DNA of 64,000 bases from Balaenoptera acutorostrata. Lineage: Eukaryota; Chordata; Mammalia; Artiodactyla; Balaenopteridae. The notes below the pieces were generated by a model. That model had not been told where the DNA came from and ran no database searches. It saw only the letters and a list, made by a program, of their open reading frames with translations. The position numbers and the translations under genes are program-made. The stretch spans positions 25,445,736-25,509,735 of the forward strand of contig NC_080071.1 of NCBI RefSeq assembly GCF_949987535.1, written 5' to 3'. Of this stretch, positions 11,044-22,557 are shown in pieces. The first letter of the stretch is position 1, and each line of letters starts with the position of its first letter.

Positions 11044-11576
11044 ATAAAATGTTTGCCCTTTGTTTTTTCATGGCATGCTCTGACCACTACAAGTAATTCC
11101 CTTCATTCCAAGATGGCATCTCTACTTTGGAGCAAACTGGTAAGAGGTGCCATTAGAGGGGAAAACAAACAAAACTGAAGTCCATGGACTTCTGTTCAAT
11201 GAGACATGATGATGAGACATATGTATTTTGTCCCACCCTACTTCCTGCAAGACACATATACACAATCTCCTCACACACACACACTTGTACGTACACGTGC
11301 CACATAGCTGTAGGTCCACAGCTGCAAATGCAGCTTCCAGAAAATTTGTCTCCTTCTTTCCCACATGGGCCCTTTCCTCTAAAATGTATCCCCTTGAACG
11401 CTCATCTGGTCAGAGGAAAAGATCTCTTTCAGCCTAGTATAAAACCTTTAAAATGTTATATCTTTACAAGTATCACAGTCCTTGTTTCTCCCAGCAGTAG
11501 CCTGAACCTCTACCCTTCCTCCTGACAGGAAAGCACATTTGAAGTAATATGCAGAATTTGCCGGAATCTCCTTTAG
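11044..11576. other. unannotated DNA with a short (CA)n
   Basis: No gene recognised. Overlapping open frames of 69-113 codons occur on both strands at 11122-11525, but they lack recognisable domains and contain the CA-rich microsatellite at about 11269-11283. I treat them as chance frames. Confidence 0.5.
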
Positions 11577-11590
11577 TAACTTGCATTTTA

Positions 11591-11911
11591 AAAAATTTAT
11601 TTATTTATTTATTTATTTATTTTTGGCTGCATTGGGTCTTCGTTGCTGCACATGGGCTTTCTCTAGTTGAGGCGAGCGGGGGCTATGGTTCGTTGTGGTC
11701 CGCGGGCTTTTCATTGCAGTGGCTTCTCTTGTTGTGGAGCACAGGCTCTAGGTGCACGGACTTCAGTAGTTGTGGTACACAGGCTCAGTAGTTGTGGCAC
11801 ACGGGCTTAGTTGCTCTGCAGCATGTGGGATCTTCCCGGATCAGAGCTAAAACCTGTGTCCCCTGCATTGGCAGGCGGATTTTTAACCACTGTGCCACCA
11901 GGGAAGTCCCA
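11591..11911 (-). mobile_element. CHR-type tRNA-derived SINE, minus strand (diverged)
   Basis: A complete copy with a TTTA-repeat tail on the left and head GGGACTTCCCTGGTGGCACA on the right (minus strand). Target-site duplication: taacttgcattt near 11578-11589 against taacttgcagtt near 11912-11923, with one mismatch. It is more diverged than the CHR copies at 31 kb, 50-51 kb and 60 kb, with many CpG decays, so it is older. The open frames running through it are chance. Confidence 0.9.
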
Positions 11912-12069
11912 TAACTTGCAGTTAAAGTGCATAATTCTCTTGTGGAACTGACTTTGTTTCTTCTTGTAGTATACCCCTGCAATTTGGTACAACAGTATTT
12001 TTTCTGCCAAAATTTTATGTATTCTTTCAGATGGGTTGCCCCTGTTTCCTTATTTCTGGGTAAAAATTA

Positions 12070-12287
12070 ACTAAAAAAATTTTTTTAAATAAATTTATTT
12101 ATTTTATTTTTTGGCTGCCTTGGGTCTTCATTGCGGTGCACGGGCTTCTTACTGTGGTGGCTTCTCTTGTCGTGGCGCATGGGCTCAGTTGCTCCACAGC
12201 ACGTGAGATCTTCCCGAATCAGGGCTCGAACCCCTGTCCCCTGCATTGGCAGGCGGATTCCTAACCACTGTGCCACCAGGGAAGCCC
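12070..12287 (-). mobile_element. CHR-type SINE with internal deletion, minus strand
   Basis: Same family as its neighbour at 11591-11911 and in the same orientation. The middle is shortened: the text jumps from the 'ggcttctcttgtcgtggcgc' region to 'atgggctcagttgctcc', so the copy is about 215 bp. The tRNA-like head with B-box GGTTCGAGCCC-like sequence is kept. No clear target-site duplication was seen. Confidence 0.85.
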
Positions 12288-13179
12288 AGAGGGAGTTGTT
12301 TTTATAGATAACAAACTTTTTCACTTTCCAGAAGAAATGTTATAGAGTTATATTCCAAGATATTGAAATGACTTGCAGATAAGCTTGTTAAATACATACT
12401 GCTTAATGTTGGTGCAAATTAAAAGAGGCCAGAAAACTACATAAGAGAAAATACTATTTAGAAAAATCTTGACAAAATGTTAGGTAAAGAAAAAAAGCAC
12501 ACTGACATTCCTGAGAAAACTCCTATTTCAGTTGATCAAATATATGCTTTGTAAATTTTTAGACAGAAGTACTTATCTGTAAGAAGTAGTAATCATTAGA
12601 AGACAGACAGAGTGGTTTTAAGAATGAAATTCAAGCTATGTCAAATCAGTTTTCTTTCAAAAAGTTTATTAAACCTGTAAGTCAAAGAAGTATTATAAAT
12701 GTCGTCTACCTAGATTTAAATTAGCAGGTGACAAAGTCCTATGATATTCCTGTGGACAATAGGATTTTAAAACAACATATGAAGACTTATAATGGTTTAA
12801 ATGACTGCACTCAAAATTTAATGATTAATGAGGGAGTGTCAACATAGAGTAAGGATGAAAATGGTATTCTATAGCTTTCTGTACTGGGCTTTGATTTACC
12901 AGTGAATGAGATATGAACATAATTTGCATACTTGCTAAATTTCTAGGCAAAAAACTTGAAGGTGATGGTAAGTATTTTTTCATATCAAAACCATGGTCTG
13001 TGAAGATCTTGGAAAGCTAGAACAACTGACTGCAAAATATAACACTTAGCACTGAAAGTGGCAGATATGGCCACATAACAACCTATCTAGTCAAAAATCT
13101 TTTGACTTTGGAGTTTTAGGTGACTCTTAGTTCAAGATTAGACAATAGTATATTGAGGGTCCAAAAAAACCTCACTGTA
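12288..13179. other. unannotated AT-rich DNA
   Basis: No coding, RNA or repeat feature recognised in these roughly 890 bp. Confidence 0.5.
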
Positions 13180-13505
13180 TTCATAGTCTGCTTTGATAGA
13201 TGTATTGCACTAACAATGTGCAGTCTCTAAGAGTGCCTGAGATGATTTTCCTGCTCTGTTTTATTAAGGCATTCCTTGGTTTGGGGCTTCATGACTCCAG
13301 TCTTTGCCTTTGTCTTCACATGGCCTTCTTCTATCTGTATCTTCTCCTTTTCTGTCTTATAAAATTATTGGATTTAGAACTCATCCTAATCTCACCTTGA
13401 GATCCTTACCTTAATTAGGTCTTCAAAGACCCTTATTCCAAATAAGTTTACATTCTGAGGTTCAGAATGAACTTATCTTTTGGAGGCCACAGTTAAACTC
13501 ACTAT
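13180..13505 (-). mobile_element. Degenerate ERVL-MaLR (MLT1-like) LTR, antisense
   Basis: Phrases in the right order for a reverse-complement MLT1: 'tttgtcttcacatggccttct', 'ttggatttagaactcatcc', 'cttaattaggtcttcaaag', 'cttattccaaataagtttac' and 'aggccacagttaaactcactatagcag'. Compare the better copy at 59238-59672. The first third is poorly preserved. Confidence 0.45.
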
Positions 13506-14082
13506 AGCAGGTATAATTTTCCTGTTGTGTTCACTGCTGTATTCCCAGCACTTGGACCAGAGCCTAGAGTGTAATAAGTGCTCAGTAAAATTCATTTTGT
13601 TAAATGAATGCATTGAGGACCTACAACATGCCAGACACTGGATTTCAAAGAAAATGCTGTGTATGTAGCTGGTGATGCACAAATAATAGATACATGAATG
13701 GGTAAGAGAGTCACGTGGGATCACTGTTCATTTGTTTTATCTTGCCATATAAGTATCCTGTGTCTCCTTCCCTGCTTGGTAATATATCCTTTTGGAAGGA
13801 GCATTCTTGCCAAAAAAAAAAAAAAAAAAAAAAAAAGCTGGCCTCTTTATGCCCAAGACAGCTATTCTTTGCTCAAGAGTATATGAATGTATGAGAGAAA
13901 TATGTAAATAAAATTCTATATGTAAACTCTGATACAAAGGTTTAGTGACAAAATTTGTCATTAAGATAACCATAAGGTATTATACTTACTCAAACAGCAT
14001 ATTATATTTATGTTTCTTACTATGTATGCTAAGACATAAAGATTTGAATTTAGAAAATAAAAAATAAGAAAAAAGAGCATTT
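13506..14082. other. unannotated DNA with possible L2 fragment and an A25 run
   Basis: 13560-13680 has a 'gtaataagtgctcagtaaa' and 'ttaaatgaatgcattgagga' pattern typical of L2/MIR 3' ends, but it is too short to place. An uninterrupted A-run of 25 lies at 13812-13836. It looks like a retroposon tail, yet I could not recognise an element attached to it. Confidence 0.4.
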
Positions 14083-14096
14083 AAAGCTCATTACCA

Positions 14097-14212
14097 GGAA
14101 TTCCCTGGTGGTCCAGTGGTTAGGACTCTGTGCTTTCACGGCCAGGGCTCAGGTTCAATCCCTGGTTGGGGAACTAATATCCCTCACGCCACGCAGCGTG
14201 GCCCAAAAAAAA
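14097..14212 (+). mobile_element. Short tRNA-derived SINE (CHR-related), plus strand
   Basis: Head GGAATTCCCTGGTGGTCCAG, A box around GGTTAGGACTC, B box GGTTCAATCCC, body to 'acgcagcgtggccc', then an A11 tail. Target-site duplication: aaagctcattacca at 14083-14096 and aaagcttattacca at 14213-14226 (one mismatch). This is the only complete SINE in the window on the plus strand. Confidence 0.93.
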
Positions 14213-14226
14213 AAAGCTTATTACCA

Positions 14227-17200
14227 ATAACTTATCCTTTTTCCATGTTGGATAACAATGCCAGAGATCCTAGTTTGTCTATTTTAAGTTCACATGAAAA
14301 AAACCAGTCCCCAAATTGCTTATTTCCTCTGTAATCTCTAAAATCAGGAAAACTATCTCAGCCTTCCACAACTTCTTTTTTCTTATGTTGTATTCATTTA
14401 CCATTTATTTATTTAATTGGACAATAAATTTAGAGTCTGAGTATATGGCTAGGACAAAAATTCACTAATGAAGTTTCAGAACAAAATTTCACTAGAAAAC
14501 AAAGAGGTAGGAAATACTTAGCATTTGAAGCCTGCTGACTGATGTTCTTTATCTACTTTTTAATTTATTTTGTGCCTTAAATATGCAATTAAATACTACT
14601 TTACTTAACCTTTGTATACATTATAAGTACTATAAAATTGACGTGTGAGAAATACACAGCTTATATTCCTTTTCCCTACACCACCGGCAACCACTCCCAC
14701 TCACATACTCACACTAGAAGAGGAGAACCTTGAAATCATACAGAATATTTTTAGATGAGAAGCTTAGGTCCAGAAAAGTTAACTCTTTTGCCAGTGACAA
14801 CACGTATTCATACACACACTCTGACACATACACGTCAAGTTACTCATTTAACATCAGGAAAAAAATGCATCTTTATATAGAAGTAAAATTATGTCGTAAA
14901 TGTCTATCCAGTTCTATAATGTAGAACATCACATATGAAAGAGCTTCTTCATATACCAACACTCAGTGTTCAAAAAGAAGACTATGACTAAGAAGGGTAT
15001 GCCAAAAAAATGTGAAAAAAAAGAGAAACTTATTATGGACTGACTGATTGGTTACTAGGGTCACAGGCCTGATTTTTAGCAAAGTCTTATAGTTCCAAGA
15101 ATGGCATCCAGATGCTTTCTTAGGTATGGGTGTCATTATTTTTAGCAAAAGAAACCTTTCACCCTTAGTCACGTCAAAGCACAAAGAATTCCATAAATCA
15201 GTGCCAGGCTTGTTTTTATTCCTAAATACCTGACCACATATGTGTTTATGTCATGTAAATCTTATTGCCTTGTTTTCAATAAGATTTAGAAGATGAAAAT
15301 GTACTTTTAAAATGCAAATGTACTTTTTTAACACTCTTTTCTTCTTTTCTGTACATCCTCAAATTTCTTTTAGTTTGGTCAGTGGAATTGGACTGGTCAG
15401 TTTAATTTTTACTGCTAGTCAGTTTCACCTCTTAGATTTCAGGGAACAAAACTAAGCTACAACATTTCTACTGAAAACATTGTAAGAAATTCTTAAAACC
15501 AGACTCTGAGCAAGCACATACAAAGAAACATTTTTTATTACAAGCTTTATAAATTGAAAAAAGACTGCTTTTGCCTTAATGCTGAAAGCATGCCCTTTTT
15601 GTCATTGAGAAATACAGAAATATTTGAAATTCCCCAGTAATCTTGGGCTCACAAATGGAAACATTTGGCTGTATTTGGTTCACAAGTGCAAGGGGGCCTG
15701 TCTGCTTTTGGTTCTGTGTAATTAGAATGTACAGATTTGACCTCAAATGTGCTATATTGTAGTTACAACGTAAAGAAGTCAGAACAAATGTGCAAAAGGT
15801 TGGATGCAATTTAAACCATAATGTTCTAGAAGTGAAGAGAGGAAGAATGAATAAGCTAAGTGAAATCCCTTGTGTCTATACAACAGATCAGCACAGCAAA
15901 AAACACAGGACTTGGCAATTATTTTACCCTGACCAATATAGAAAGTCTGGCTACGGAAATCAGATCCCAAACTTCACACTAATGGTAATTGTTTACTCTG
16001 TTCCCAGATCAAATTAGCTGGATGACATCCAAATTTGCATTTGACTATGTCCTGTCTATTCACACAAACCCACTATTCAGATTAAATTGACTGGCAATGA
16101 ATAAATTGATCAATAGAACTGACCAGACCATTGAGATACATATTAGGAGAATTTAAAGAACAAACATACAAGCATATTAGGAAAACTTTCTAAATAACTA
16201 GATCATGTTCCAATTTATCAATAACCTCAAAGTTCTTTGTTACATATACGAATTATAGCTTTTTGTATAAGGCTCTAAGGTTACAGGACCCAGCCTAAAA
16301 TTCTATTTAGACACAGATGAGGTAATGATAAAGAAAGGAAAGTAGAAAGGAATATTTTTAGTTTAAAAATATTTCTGACCTATTAAATAGTTTAATGTCT
16401 CATATTGCAGTAAATGCCACCAATGGCCGAGACTGTTCTCCAAGTCAAGTTTCTTAAAGGCCTCTTTTACTAAAGGTTTGAGAGTTTAGCTCTGGAATTG
16501 GGAGGACAATGAAGTAAAAATGTTTTCTGGTAATATTTCAGAAAATGATACGAGAAAAATATGGGAACTGATATTAAGACTGAAAATTATGACTTCCTCC
16601 AACTAAGTACCACATGATAGAATATTTATTTTCCTAGGATAACCATGTTTGTTCCTTAGAAAACCCTCATTTCATAATCCAAAGTTGAGTCTTGTTTATA
16701 TATCAGTGTTTTATTCCTGCCCTTACATATCACATGTTTATGGCATCTATTGTTGGGTGTGCTACAGTACTTTCTGACTGCCTGTCATAACTGTGAGAAT
16801 GTCATTCTTACGGAAGCCACATCGAGGCTGTTGATCCCTTGCTTAATGCAGATGAGCTATACACTGGCTGGAAGGCATCTTAAAATCTTCAATATTAGGT
16901 GTTTGTAGGCTGAGCAATATAAAGAAAAAGCAAACAAAGTGGATTTTTAATTTTAACTTTAAAACTTAAATACACTAGGCCAGTCATCTTTAGATAACTA
17001 TGTGTAAGTGGGCATAGAAAGGATTTCAAAAGGGAAAATAGTTGAAAAGTAAATCAATATGAAATTGCAAACATAGGGGAAGAAATTATTATGGAAAATC
17101 AGGGCAATCATGGGAAGCCATGTAGGCACAACACAAGGAGGAATTATGTCTGATATAGTATCAGAAGCCAGACTAAGGCTTAAGTACAAGTTTAAACACT

Positions 17201-17879
17201 ATTAACTCAACTGGGACCCTATCCTCTCTCTGACTTTTCCTTCTCATTTATTGTCTATTTTAAAGAATTTCTTCTTGGAGCTGAGCTGAGCTGAGCCTAT
17301 ATTATCATCCACAACAAATATGGTTATGGCACTGTTCCAGGGTCCAGTGATAATATCTAAGGGTTATGAAATAGGAAAATGTCTCAAATTCTTGAAGCTA
17401 TCATTCTTGCTGGGGACATTTACCTCAAATCCTGCCTAAGATATATCAAAAAATAATTTCATTGATAGGAAGCATGAAATTGCATCTGTGTTGGTTATAC
17501 CAGGTTGATCTTCGCAAGATATTATGGGTCCAGAGGCATCTAAACAATTTAAACATTAAGGTAGAATCACTTCAGATAGAGGGGAAAAAGCCAGAAAAAT
17601 TAGTTTAAAAAATGTAACACTTGATTGGGGGTAATCTAATTGTTCTATATTCTTTTTGTTCTATTATTAAGATGGTTTTGAAAACAAAGTCTACTGGTTT
17701 TGATGTGATTACAAAAATAATTAACACTCATTGTATAACCTAACAATGAAAATAGGGAAAGTCACAAAGAAAAAAACTAAAAAAATTAAAATCTAAAACT
17801 TTAATATCTAGAGAAAAACACTCTTAATATTTTCTTGTTTAGCCTTATCTTAAATATAATGTATTTATATACTTTAAAA
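14227..17879. other. Long repeat-poor stretch, no gene recognised
   Basis: About 3.6 kb in which I recognise no young repeat, no coding exon and no RNA gene. Open frames are all under 80 codons and lack recognisable similarity. A short GAGCT iteration sits at 17279-17297 and a T-rich patch near 15530. Candidate for conserved non-coding sequence only in the sense that repeats are absent; conservation cannot be judged from one sequence. Confidence 0.5.
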
Positions 17880-18420
17880 AATTATTTGGGAAGTTATGTA
17901 CATACTTTTTCACCTAATATTCAATGAACAGTTTTCCATGTCTTTAAATATATATTTGTAAAATGTGATTTTTAAGTACCACATATATTTACTCCTGTGA
18001 ACATAACATTATGTAGCCAATCCATTATTGATGGAAGTTTTGGTTGTTCCATTATTTCTTTTTTGAAGTTATAAATAACACTCTTCTTTAAAAGTATTTC
18101 TGTTCACGTTAGAGAGTTAAAAGTGTATGTAATTTTTAATACCTTTAAATATCTTCCAGAAACCTTGTACCAGTTTACATCTATTCTAGATTGGCATATG
18201 AGTGTTTATTTCTTCCTCCTCATTGGAAACAATGAATAATACCATAAGAAAAAAAAAACACAAAACCTTTGTTCATTTGGTAGGGAAATATGGCACTGTA
18301 TAGGTATTTTTAATATACATTTCTTTAATTAGCAGAATAGTTTATTTTCAAAATGCATTTGTTGATCATTTGCATCTTCATTTTGCCAGTTAATATTTCT
18401 GCTGAGAATTTAGCTAAGCT
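17880..18420 (-). mobile_element. Old L1/HAL1-like fragment, antisense (part 1 of a split element)
   Basis: The plus strand resembles the antisense of a LINE 3' region: 'cacctaatattcaatgaacag', 'gtagccaatccattattgatgg', 'atatacatttctttaattagc' and 'gcatttgttgatcatttgcatc'. It is interrupted at about 18425 by an LTR, and similar sequence resumes after 18985. An A-run lies near 18250. Confidence 0.45.
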
Positions 18421-18429
18421 ACTCCTTGG

Positions 18430-18985
18430 TGTTGCTGCCTTGCCATCCATTTTGTTTGGCCAAGCAGCTTGCAGGGACCTGAAATTGACACTAGTCCCTC
18501 ATGCAAGCATGTGCCCTAGATAGCTGACTGCAGAGTCACAAGCAAATATAAGTCCCTGATATGACTTTCCCAACAGCCCTTGTGATCAACAGTCTCCCCT
18601 TCCTCCCAGGGCCTTCTCTTTGTGTGCCCTTTAGATAAGACCACCATGGGGCTTATCAAAACTCACTCTTTTTGTTTGAATTGACCAATCTGGTCTTAGC
18701 CCAGGAACCACAAAGCACTCCACCCATGGACCCTAATAAAAGTATGTACCCCACCAACACAGCCATAAATGAATAAATAAATATTTAAAAAAAAAAAAAA
18801 GTACGTACCCCAAATTGTGTGTGCGTCTCTCTCTGGCTGCATCCTACCTTCACTTCCCCATGTGGCCCCTCAAGGTGTTTCCTCCAAGAACTGGGAGTAA
18901 TAAACTTTTGTAACTCAGTTTCTCTCCTGGTCTCTTGTTAAATTGCGACTCACCAGATGGCACCCTGTGCTCCACTTAACAAGTG
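18430..18985 (+). mobile_element. Solo retroviral LTR (ERV1-like)
   Basis: A block with base composition unlike its flanks. It contains promoter/polyadenylation-like organisation: 'ccctaataaaagtatgtacc' and, further on, 'gggagtaataaacttttgt', followed by 'tctcctggtctcttgtt' and a 'gccc..cca' type end. There are no gag, pol or env sequences beside it, so it is a solo LTR left by recombination. It is inserted in an old antisense L1. A tiny SINE stub (18753-18797) lies inside it just after the first AATAAA. Exact ends and family are uncertain. This is an old retroviral trace with no coding capacity. Confidence 0.55.
18753..18797 (+). mobile_element. Extremely 5'-truncated CHR SINE (tail stub only)
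   Basis: The stretch 'ccaacacagccataaatgaa', a short ATAAATA tract and an A14 run match the last part of the CHR SINEs in this window ('cccaacacagccataaataa' on their sense strand). It is flanked by near-identical repeats, aaagtatgtacccc at 18739-18752 and aaagtacgtacccc at 18798-18811, that fit a 14-bp target-site duplication with one mismatch. No tRNA-like head is present, so this copy could not be transcribed by Pol III. Confidence 0.8.
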
Positions 18986-18989
18986 TTAA

Positions 18990-19700
18990 CAAAGTAATAA
19001 CAATTGCTTTGCCTATTTTTCTGATGGGATTTTTGTTTTTTCTTTCTTTATCTGTCTGAAATGTTTGTCTTATGATTGAAAAAATATATTCCATTATTTT
19101 TATGTTTCTTTTACTCCTGCCATTTTTTGATGTTTGCAAGTTTGTGTGTCTATGTGTTTATGTAGTCAAAGCTATTGATTTTTTCCTTTAATTCTTCCCC
19201 ATTTAAAAAGGGGAAGAAATAAAGGAAAAAGATAACTATTCATTTATATTTTACTTTCAAACCTAATGGTTTAATTTTTTTGTTGTTGTTTAAGGCTATT
19301 ATCCATCATGAATTTATTTTCATGTGTGGTGGGAAGTACAGATCTAACTGTAGTCCCAACATTTTTTTCCAAATAATTAACCTGTTCTCCCAGTGTAACC
19401 TGCTGAATAATCAGCTCTTTCCCTTCAGATCTTCAATGTCACTTCTTATTATATATTATAGTACTAATTACGTATATATATATATTTTAAAAAATTATCT
19501 TCCAAGATATATCTATTCTTCTTCTACTACTACATTGCCTTAATTATTATGGTACCATATGTTTTCATATCTGGGAATGAAAGTCCTCTCCTTTTATTTT
19601 TCTTATAAAATTTCAAAGTTAGTTTTATCTGTTTGAATTTTCAGTTATACTTTAGAATCACTCTGTCAAGTTAAAAAAGTGTTGAGTTGTATAGAATAGC
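18990..19700 (-). mobile_element. Old L1/HAL1-like ORF2, antisense (part 2 of the split element)
   Basis: Antisense ORF2-like text: 'tttaaggctattatccatcatg' and 'aatttattttcatgtgtgg' (the 'FEFIF..G' segment), 'ttctcccagtgtaacctgct', then 'gccttaattattatggtacc' and 'atatctgggaatgaaagtcc'. All of these have counterparts in the younger antisense L1 at 53150-53500. Heavily decayed; internal TA repeat near 19475. Confidence 0.5.
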
Positions 19701-19714
19701 TACATCAGTATATC

Positions 19715-20444
19715 CAAATTGGGCCCAATATAATAACAAGGTCCTTGTAAGGGAAAGAGGAAGCAGGAGAGTTAGAGGCAGAGAAAGAGATGATGGAAGC
19801 AGAAGACAGAGAGAAGAAAGATTTGATGATGTCTCACTGCTGGCTTTGAAGATGGAGGAAGGGGCCACAAGTCAAGGCAAGCAGGTGGTCTGTAGAAGGT
19901 GAATAAAGCAAGGAAACAGATTCTCCTCTAGAGCCTTCAGAAGGAAAGCAGCCCTTGATTTTAACCTAATAAGACCCACTTTGGACTTCTTTTTTTTTTT
20001 TTTTTTTAATTTTATAGCTACTTTATTTATTTATTTATTTATTTAATTTTTGGCTGTGTTGGGTCTTCGGTTCGTGCGAGGGCTTTCTCCAGTTGCGGCA
20101 AGCGGGGGCCACTCTTCATTGCGGTGCGGGGACCGCTCTTCATCGCGGTGCGCGGGCCTTTCACTATCGCGGCCCCTCCCGTTGCGGGGCACAGGCTCCA
20201 GACGCGCAAGCTCAGTAGCTGTGGCTCACGGGCCCAGCTGCTCCGTGGCATGTGGGATCTTCCCAGACCAGGGCTCGAACCCGTGTCCCCTGCATTAGCA
20301 GGCAGATTCTCAACCACTGCGCCACCAGGGAAGCCCCCCACTTTGGACTTCTGATCTTCAGAACTGTGAGAGAATCCGCTTATGTTGCTTTTAGCCACAA
20401 ACTTTGTGGTAATCTATTACAGCAGCAATAGAAAACTAATACAG
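19715..20444 (+). mobile_element. ERVL-MaLR (MLT-like) LTR, split by a SINE
   Basis: Left part 19715-19990: 'agatgatggaagcagaagac', 'tgctggctttgaagatggagg', 'aacagattctcctctagagcc', 'gacccactttggacttct'. Right part 20337-20444: 'tcttcagaactgtgagaga', 'gccacaaactttgtggtaatc', 'agcagcaatagaaaactaatac'. The two parts join exactly when the SINE and one copy of its target duplication are removed. Solo, no internal retroviral sequence. It interrupts the old antisense L1. Confidence 0.65.
19991..20336 (-). mobile_element. CHR-type SINE, minus strand, subfamily with 24-bp duplication
   Basis: Complete tRNA-derived SINE with perfect 16-bp target-site duplications cccactttggacttct (19975-19990 and 20337-20352). 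It carries an extra 24-bp internal repeat ('gaccgctcttcatcgcggt' after 'ggggccactcttcattgcggt'). It also has variants cccctcccgttgcggggc and ctgctccgtggc, all shared with the copy at 56931-57267. Promoter boxes are kept: B box GGTTCGAGCCC on the minus strand. Frames such as 20039-20398 are chance readings of it. Confidence 0.96.
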
Positions 20445-20449
20445 AGATA

Positions 20450-21420
20450 ACTGACATCATTATAATACTAAACTTTTCTTTCAAGAACATAATATACCAC
20501 AACTTTGATTCATATCTCCTTCCATGTCCCTCAAGTGTTCGTTTTTAACATGAATATTCTGTATTTTGTGTGAGGTTTATCCTAATAATTTAGAGTCTAT
20601 GGATGCTATTATTAATGGGATGTCTTCTCATCATTATATTTTACATAGTTATTTATGGTAAACAGGAAAGCTATTGCTACTTTTCTTAGTTTATTTCTTT
20701 TCCCCAATTGTTCTGATTTTCTGCCTTTAAAAAAATTCTGCTTTTATTTGTATTAATTATTGCTTTATTTAGGTTTGTTTCAGGTTTATGTTGTGTTTAT
20801 TATTTAGTTGAATGCCCAATTCATTAATTTTCTTTTTTTTTCCTCATTTAACATTGAAAATAGTTGGTGTTAAGACTTGCTTCTAACTGCTTTTACATTG
20901 TCTTGTGTTTTGATTTGTAGTGTTCTTCTTTTAATTATTTTTAAGTATTCTCTAGTAAAGAGTTTTAATTGACACTGACTGAAGATTTATATAATGAGAC
21001 ATTTTTTGTTAATGTTACTTAAAATTTATTTTGCCTTATTTTGTTTTTTATTGTATGTGTACAAAGGGACATATGTAATTTTATATTTTTGAAAATGATA
21101 GAGGATTTTTTTTTTACCTGTGAACTAACATTTCATCCATTTTTATAACCATTCTATGAGCCCTTGGATAGAAGGTAATATTTTTCAGTTGATCAATGTC
21201 AATGAAATATACCATATTAAAAGTATAGTACAGTAAGGATATAGTACAGTACAGACTGTTATATATTTGCGCTCTTTTTTTACTTTCAAACTTTGTGAGT
21301 CATTTTGCATATTATAAACCGAGTATAGCTAGATTTGTTTTTAACCCAATTGAATTGTTTCTAAAGGTAATGAGACCCAAATTAAATCATTAGCAGCAGA
21401 TGAACTTGACCAGGTGTATT
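20450..21420 (-). mobile_element. Old L1/HAL1-like ORF2, antisense (part 3 of the split element)
   Basis: After the MaLR LTR the text again resembles antisense ORF2: 'aacataatataccacaactttg', 'atatctccttccatgtccctc' and 'tgatgctattattaatggg' correspond to the 'CSWIGRIN' and 'IATKRIK' regions of ORF2 in antisense. Beyond about 20700 the match fades and assignment is weak. Confidence 0.4.
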
Positions 21421-21424
21421 CGAA

Positions 21425-22490
21425 AGAGATTTTAGGAGGTAGAATTGACATGACCTGATGACTTTGGTTGCATAGGGCAGAGAGTCACGGATGACTTCCA
21501 ATCTTCCAGCTTGCACAGAAGAATGGGAATATCGTTATACGGAGCAGGTAAACAGAGATGTTGTAGGGATTCTTAATGGATCTGTTTGAGGTGCCTGTAT
21601 AACATGCAAGTTGAGCATATCTAGTAGGTATTGGATGAAAAGATTTGGAGCTCAGGCATGTGATAAAAGCTAGGGTTTTATTGACAGAAAGGCAGAGTTT
21701 TTCCTTTTAATTGAGAGTGGAATAAATATGCTTGCCGTTTACTTTGTACAAGAGATAGATTGAAGATAAAAGGCAAAGAGGGAATCATTAGCGGAGGATA
21801 ATCCTGGATCCTGAGAGGGATCTTGAGTCTAAAGCAGAGGTAGAGCATTTGTCTTACAAAGGAGAAAAGATTTTAAGGGGGGAAAGAAGAAGATTAGCAG
21901 GAAAGTAAATAAGTTTTTTGACTGGGAGAGCAGAAGAGGAAAGGGAGAGGTTGTTTATTTCTGACTGTTTGTCCAACTCCTTTAAATTATGGTGGGATCC
22001 CCGCTGAATCTTGCTGCTCACATACAGTCAAAGAAAGACTCATACACTACCTGATAAGTGAGGAATTTGAGTTATGCACTGGTTGTTTGCTCTCCTCAGC
22101 CTGGTATCTCCTGCTATCAGAGGTGTAATTTCTGTGCTTAATTTCCTGGTTTTGAGTCTGTTGTGCAGAGGTCTCTACGGTGCTTCTGTTTTATGAAAGC
22201 AGAGGAAGCAATGCCAGCTGATGAGCAAAGAAGACAGAGGTAGAGTGGTGAATTTGTTAAGGTAGTGATAATTTGAAATTTAAAAAAAAAGAGAGAGAGA
22301 GAGCCAGTTTGGAGAGAGGACAGGATTTTGTGAGCATTCTTGAGAATCCAGCTGAGGCCAAGATGACTTGGAGAGCAAGGATTGTAATATTATCTCCAGA
22401 AGTACTCAGAGACCTGGAACAAGCACACACATTGGACCAGTGACTTACTTTATTGATGGCCATCTGCACAGAAGGTATGGCAGTAAATCA
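21425..22490 (-). mobile_element. L2 LINE, antisense
   Basis: Purine-rich plus strand with phrases of reverse-complement L2: 'attttaggaggtagaattgac', 'agagagtcacggatgacttcc', 'gtttgaggtgcctgtataac', 'tttggagctcaggcatgtg', and at the right 'gaatccagctgaggccaagat'. A short (GA)n lies at about 22289-22303. Mammalian-wide, old and non-coding now. Confidence 0.55.
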
Positions 22491-22557
22491 AAGGACAGAG
22501 GGTCAGGGACCTAAGGGTGCTGGGAGAGTTCTGTACTTTATGGATCAACTTTGTAAA

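Noticed and set aside
13812..13836. A25 run as evidence of a processed pseudogene
   Set aside because: I could not recognise any coding-derived sequence upstream; likely an orphan tail or a grown homopolymer.
14097..14170. tRNA-like head with A and B boxes, here and in the other SINEs
   Set aside because: They are SINE heads derived from a tRNA; no cloverleaf with a proper acceptor stem and anticodon arm can be supported.
17279..17297. GAGCT iterations resembling immunoglobulin switch-region units
   Set aside because: Only three to four units over less than 20 bp; no wider array or immunoglobulin sequence nearby.
20039..20398. 119-codon minus-strand open frame, and similar frames at 31199-31617, 50721, 51271 and 60173-60742
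   Set aside because: All are readings through CHR SINEs; the same peptide phrases recur at each SINE and stop at its borders.
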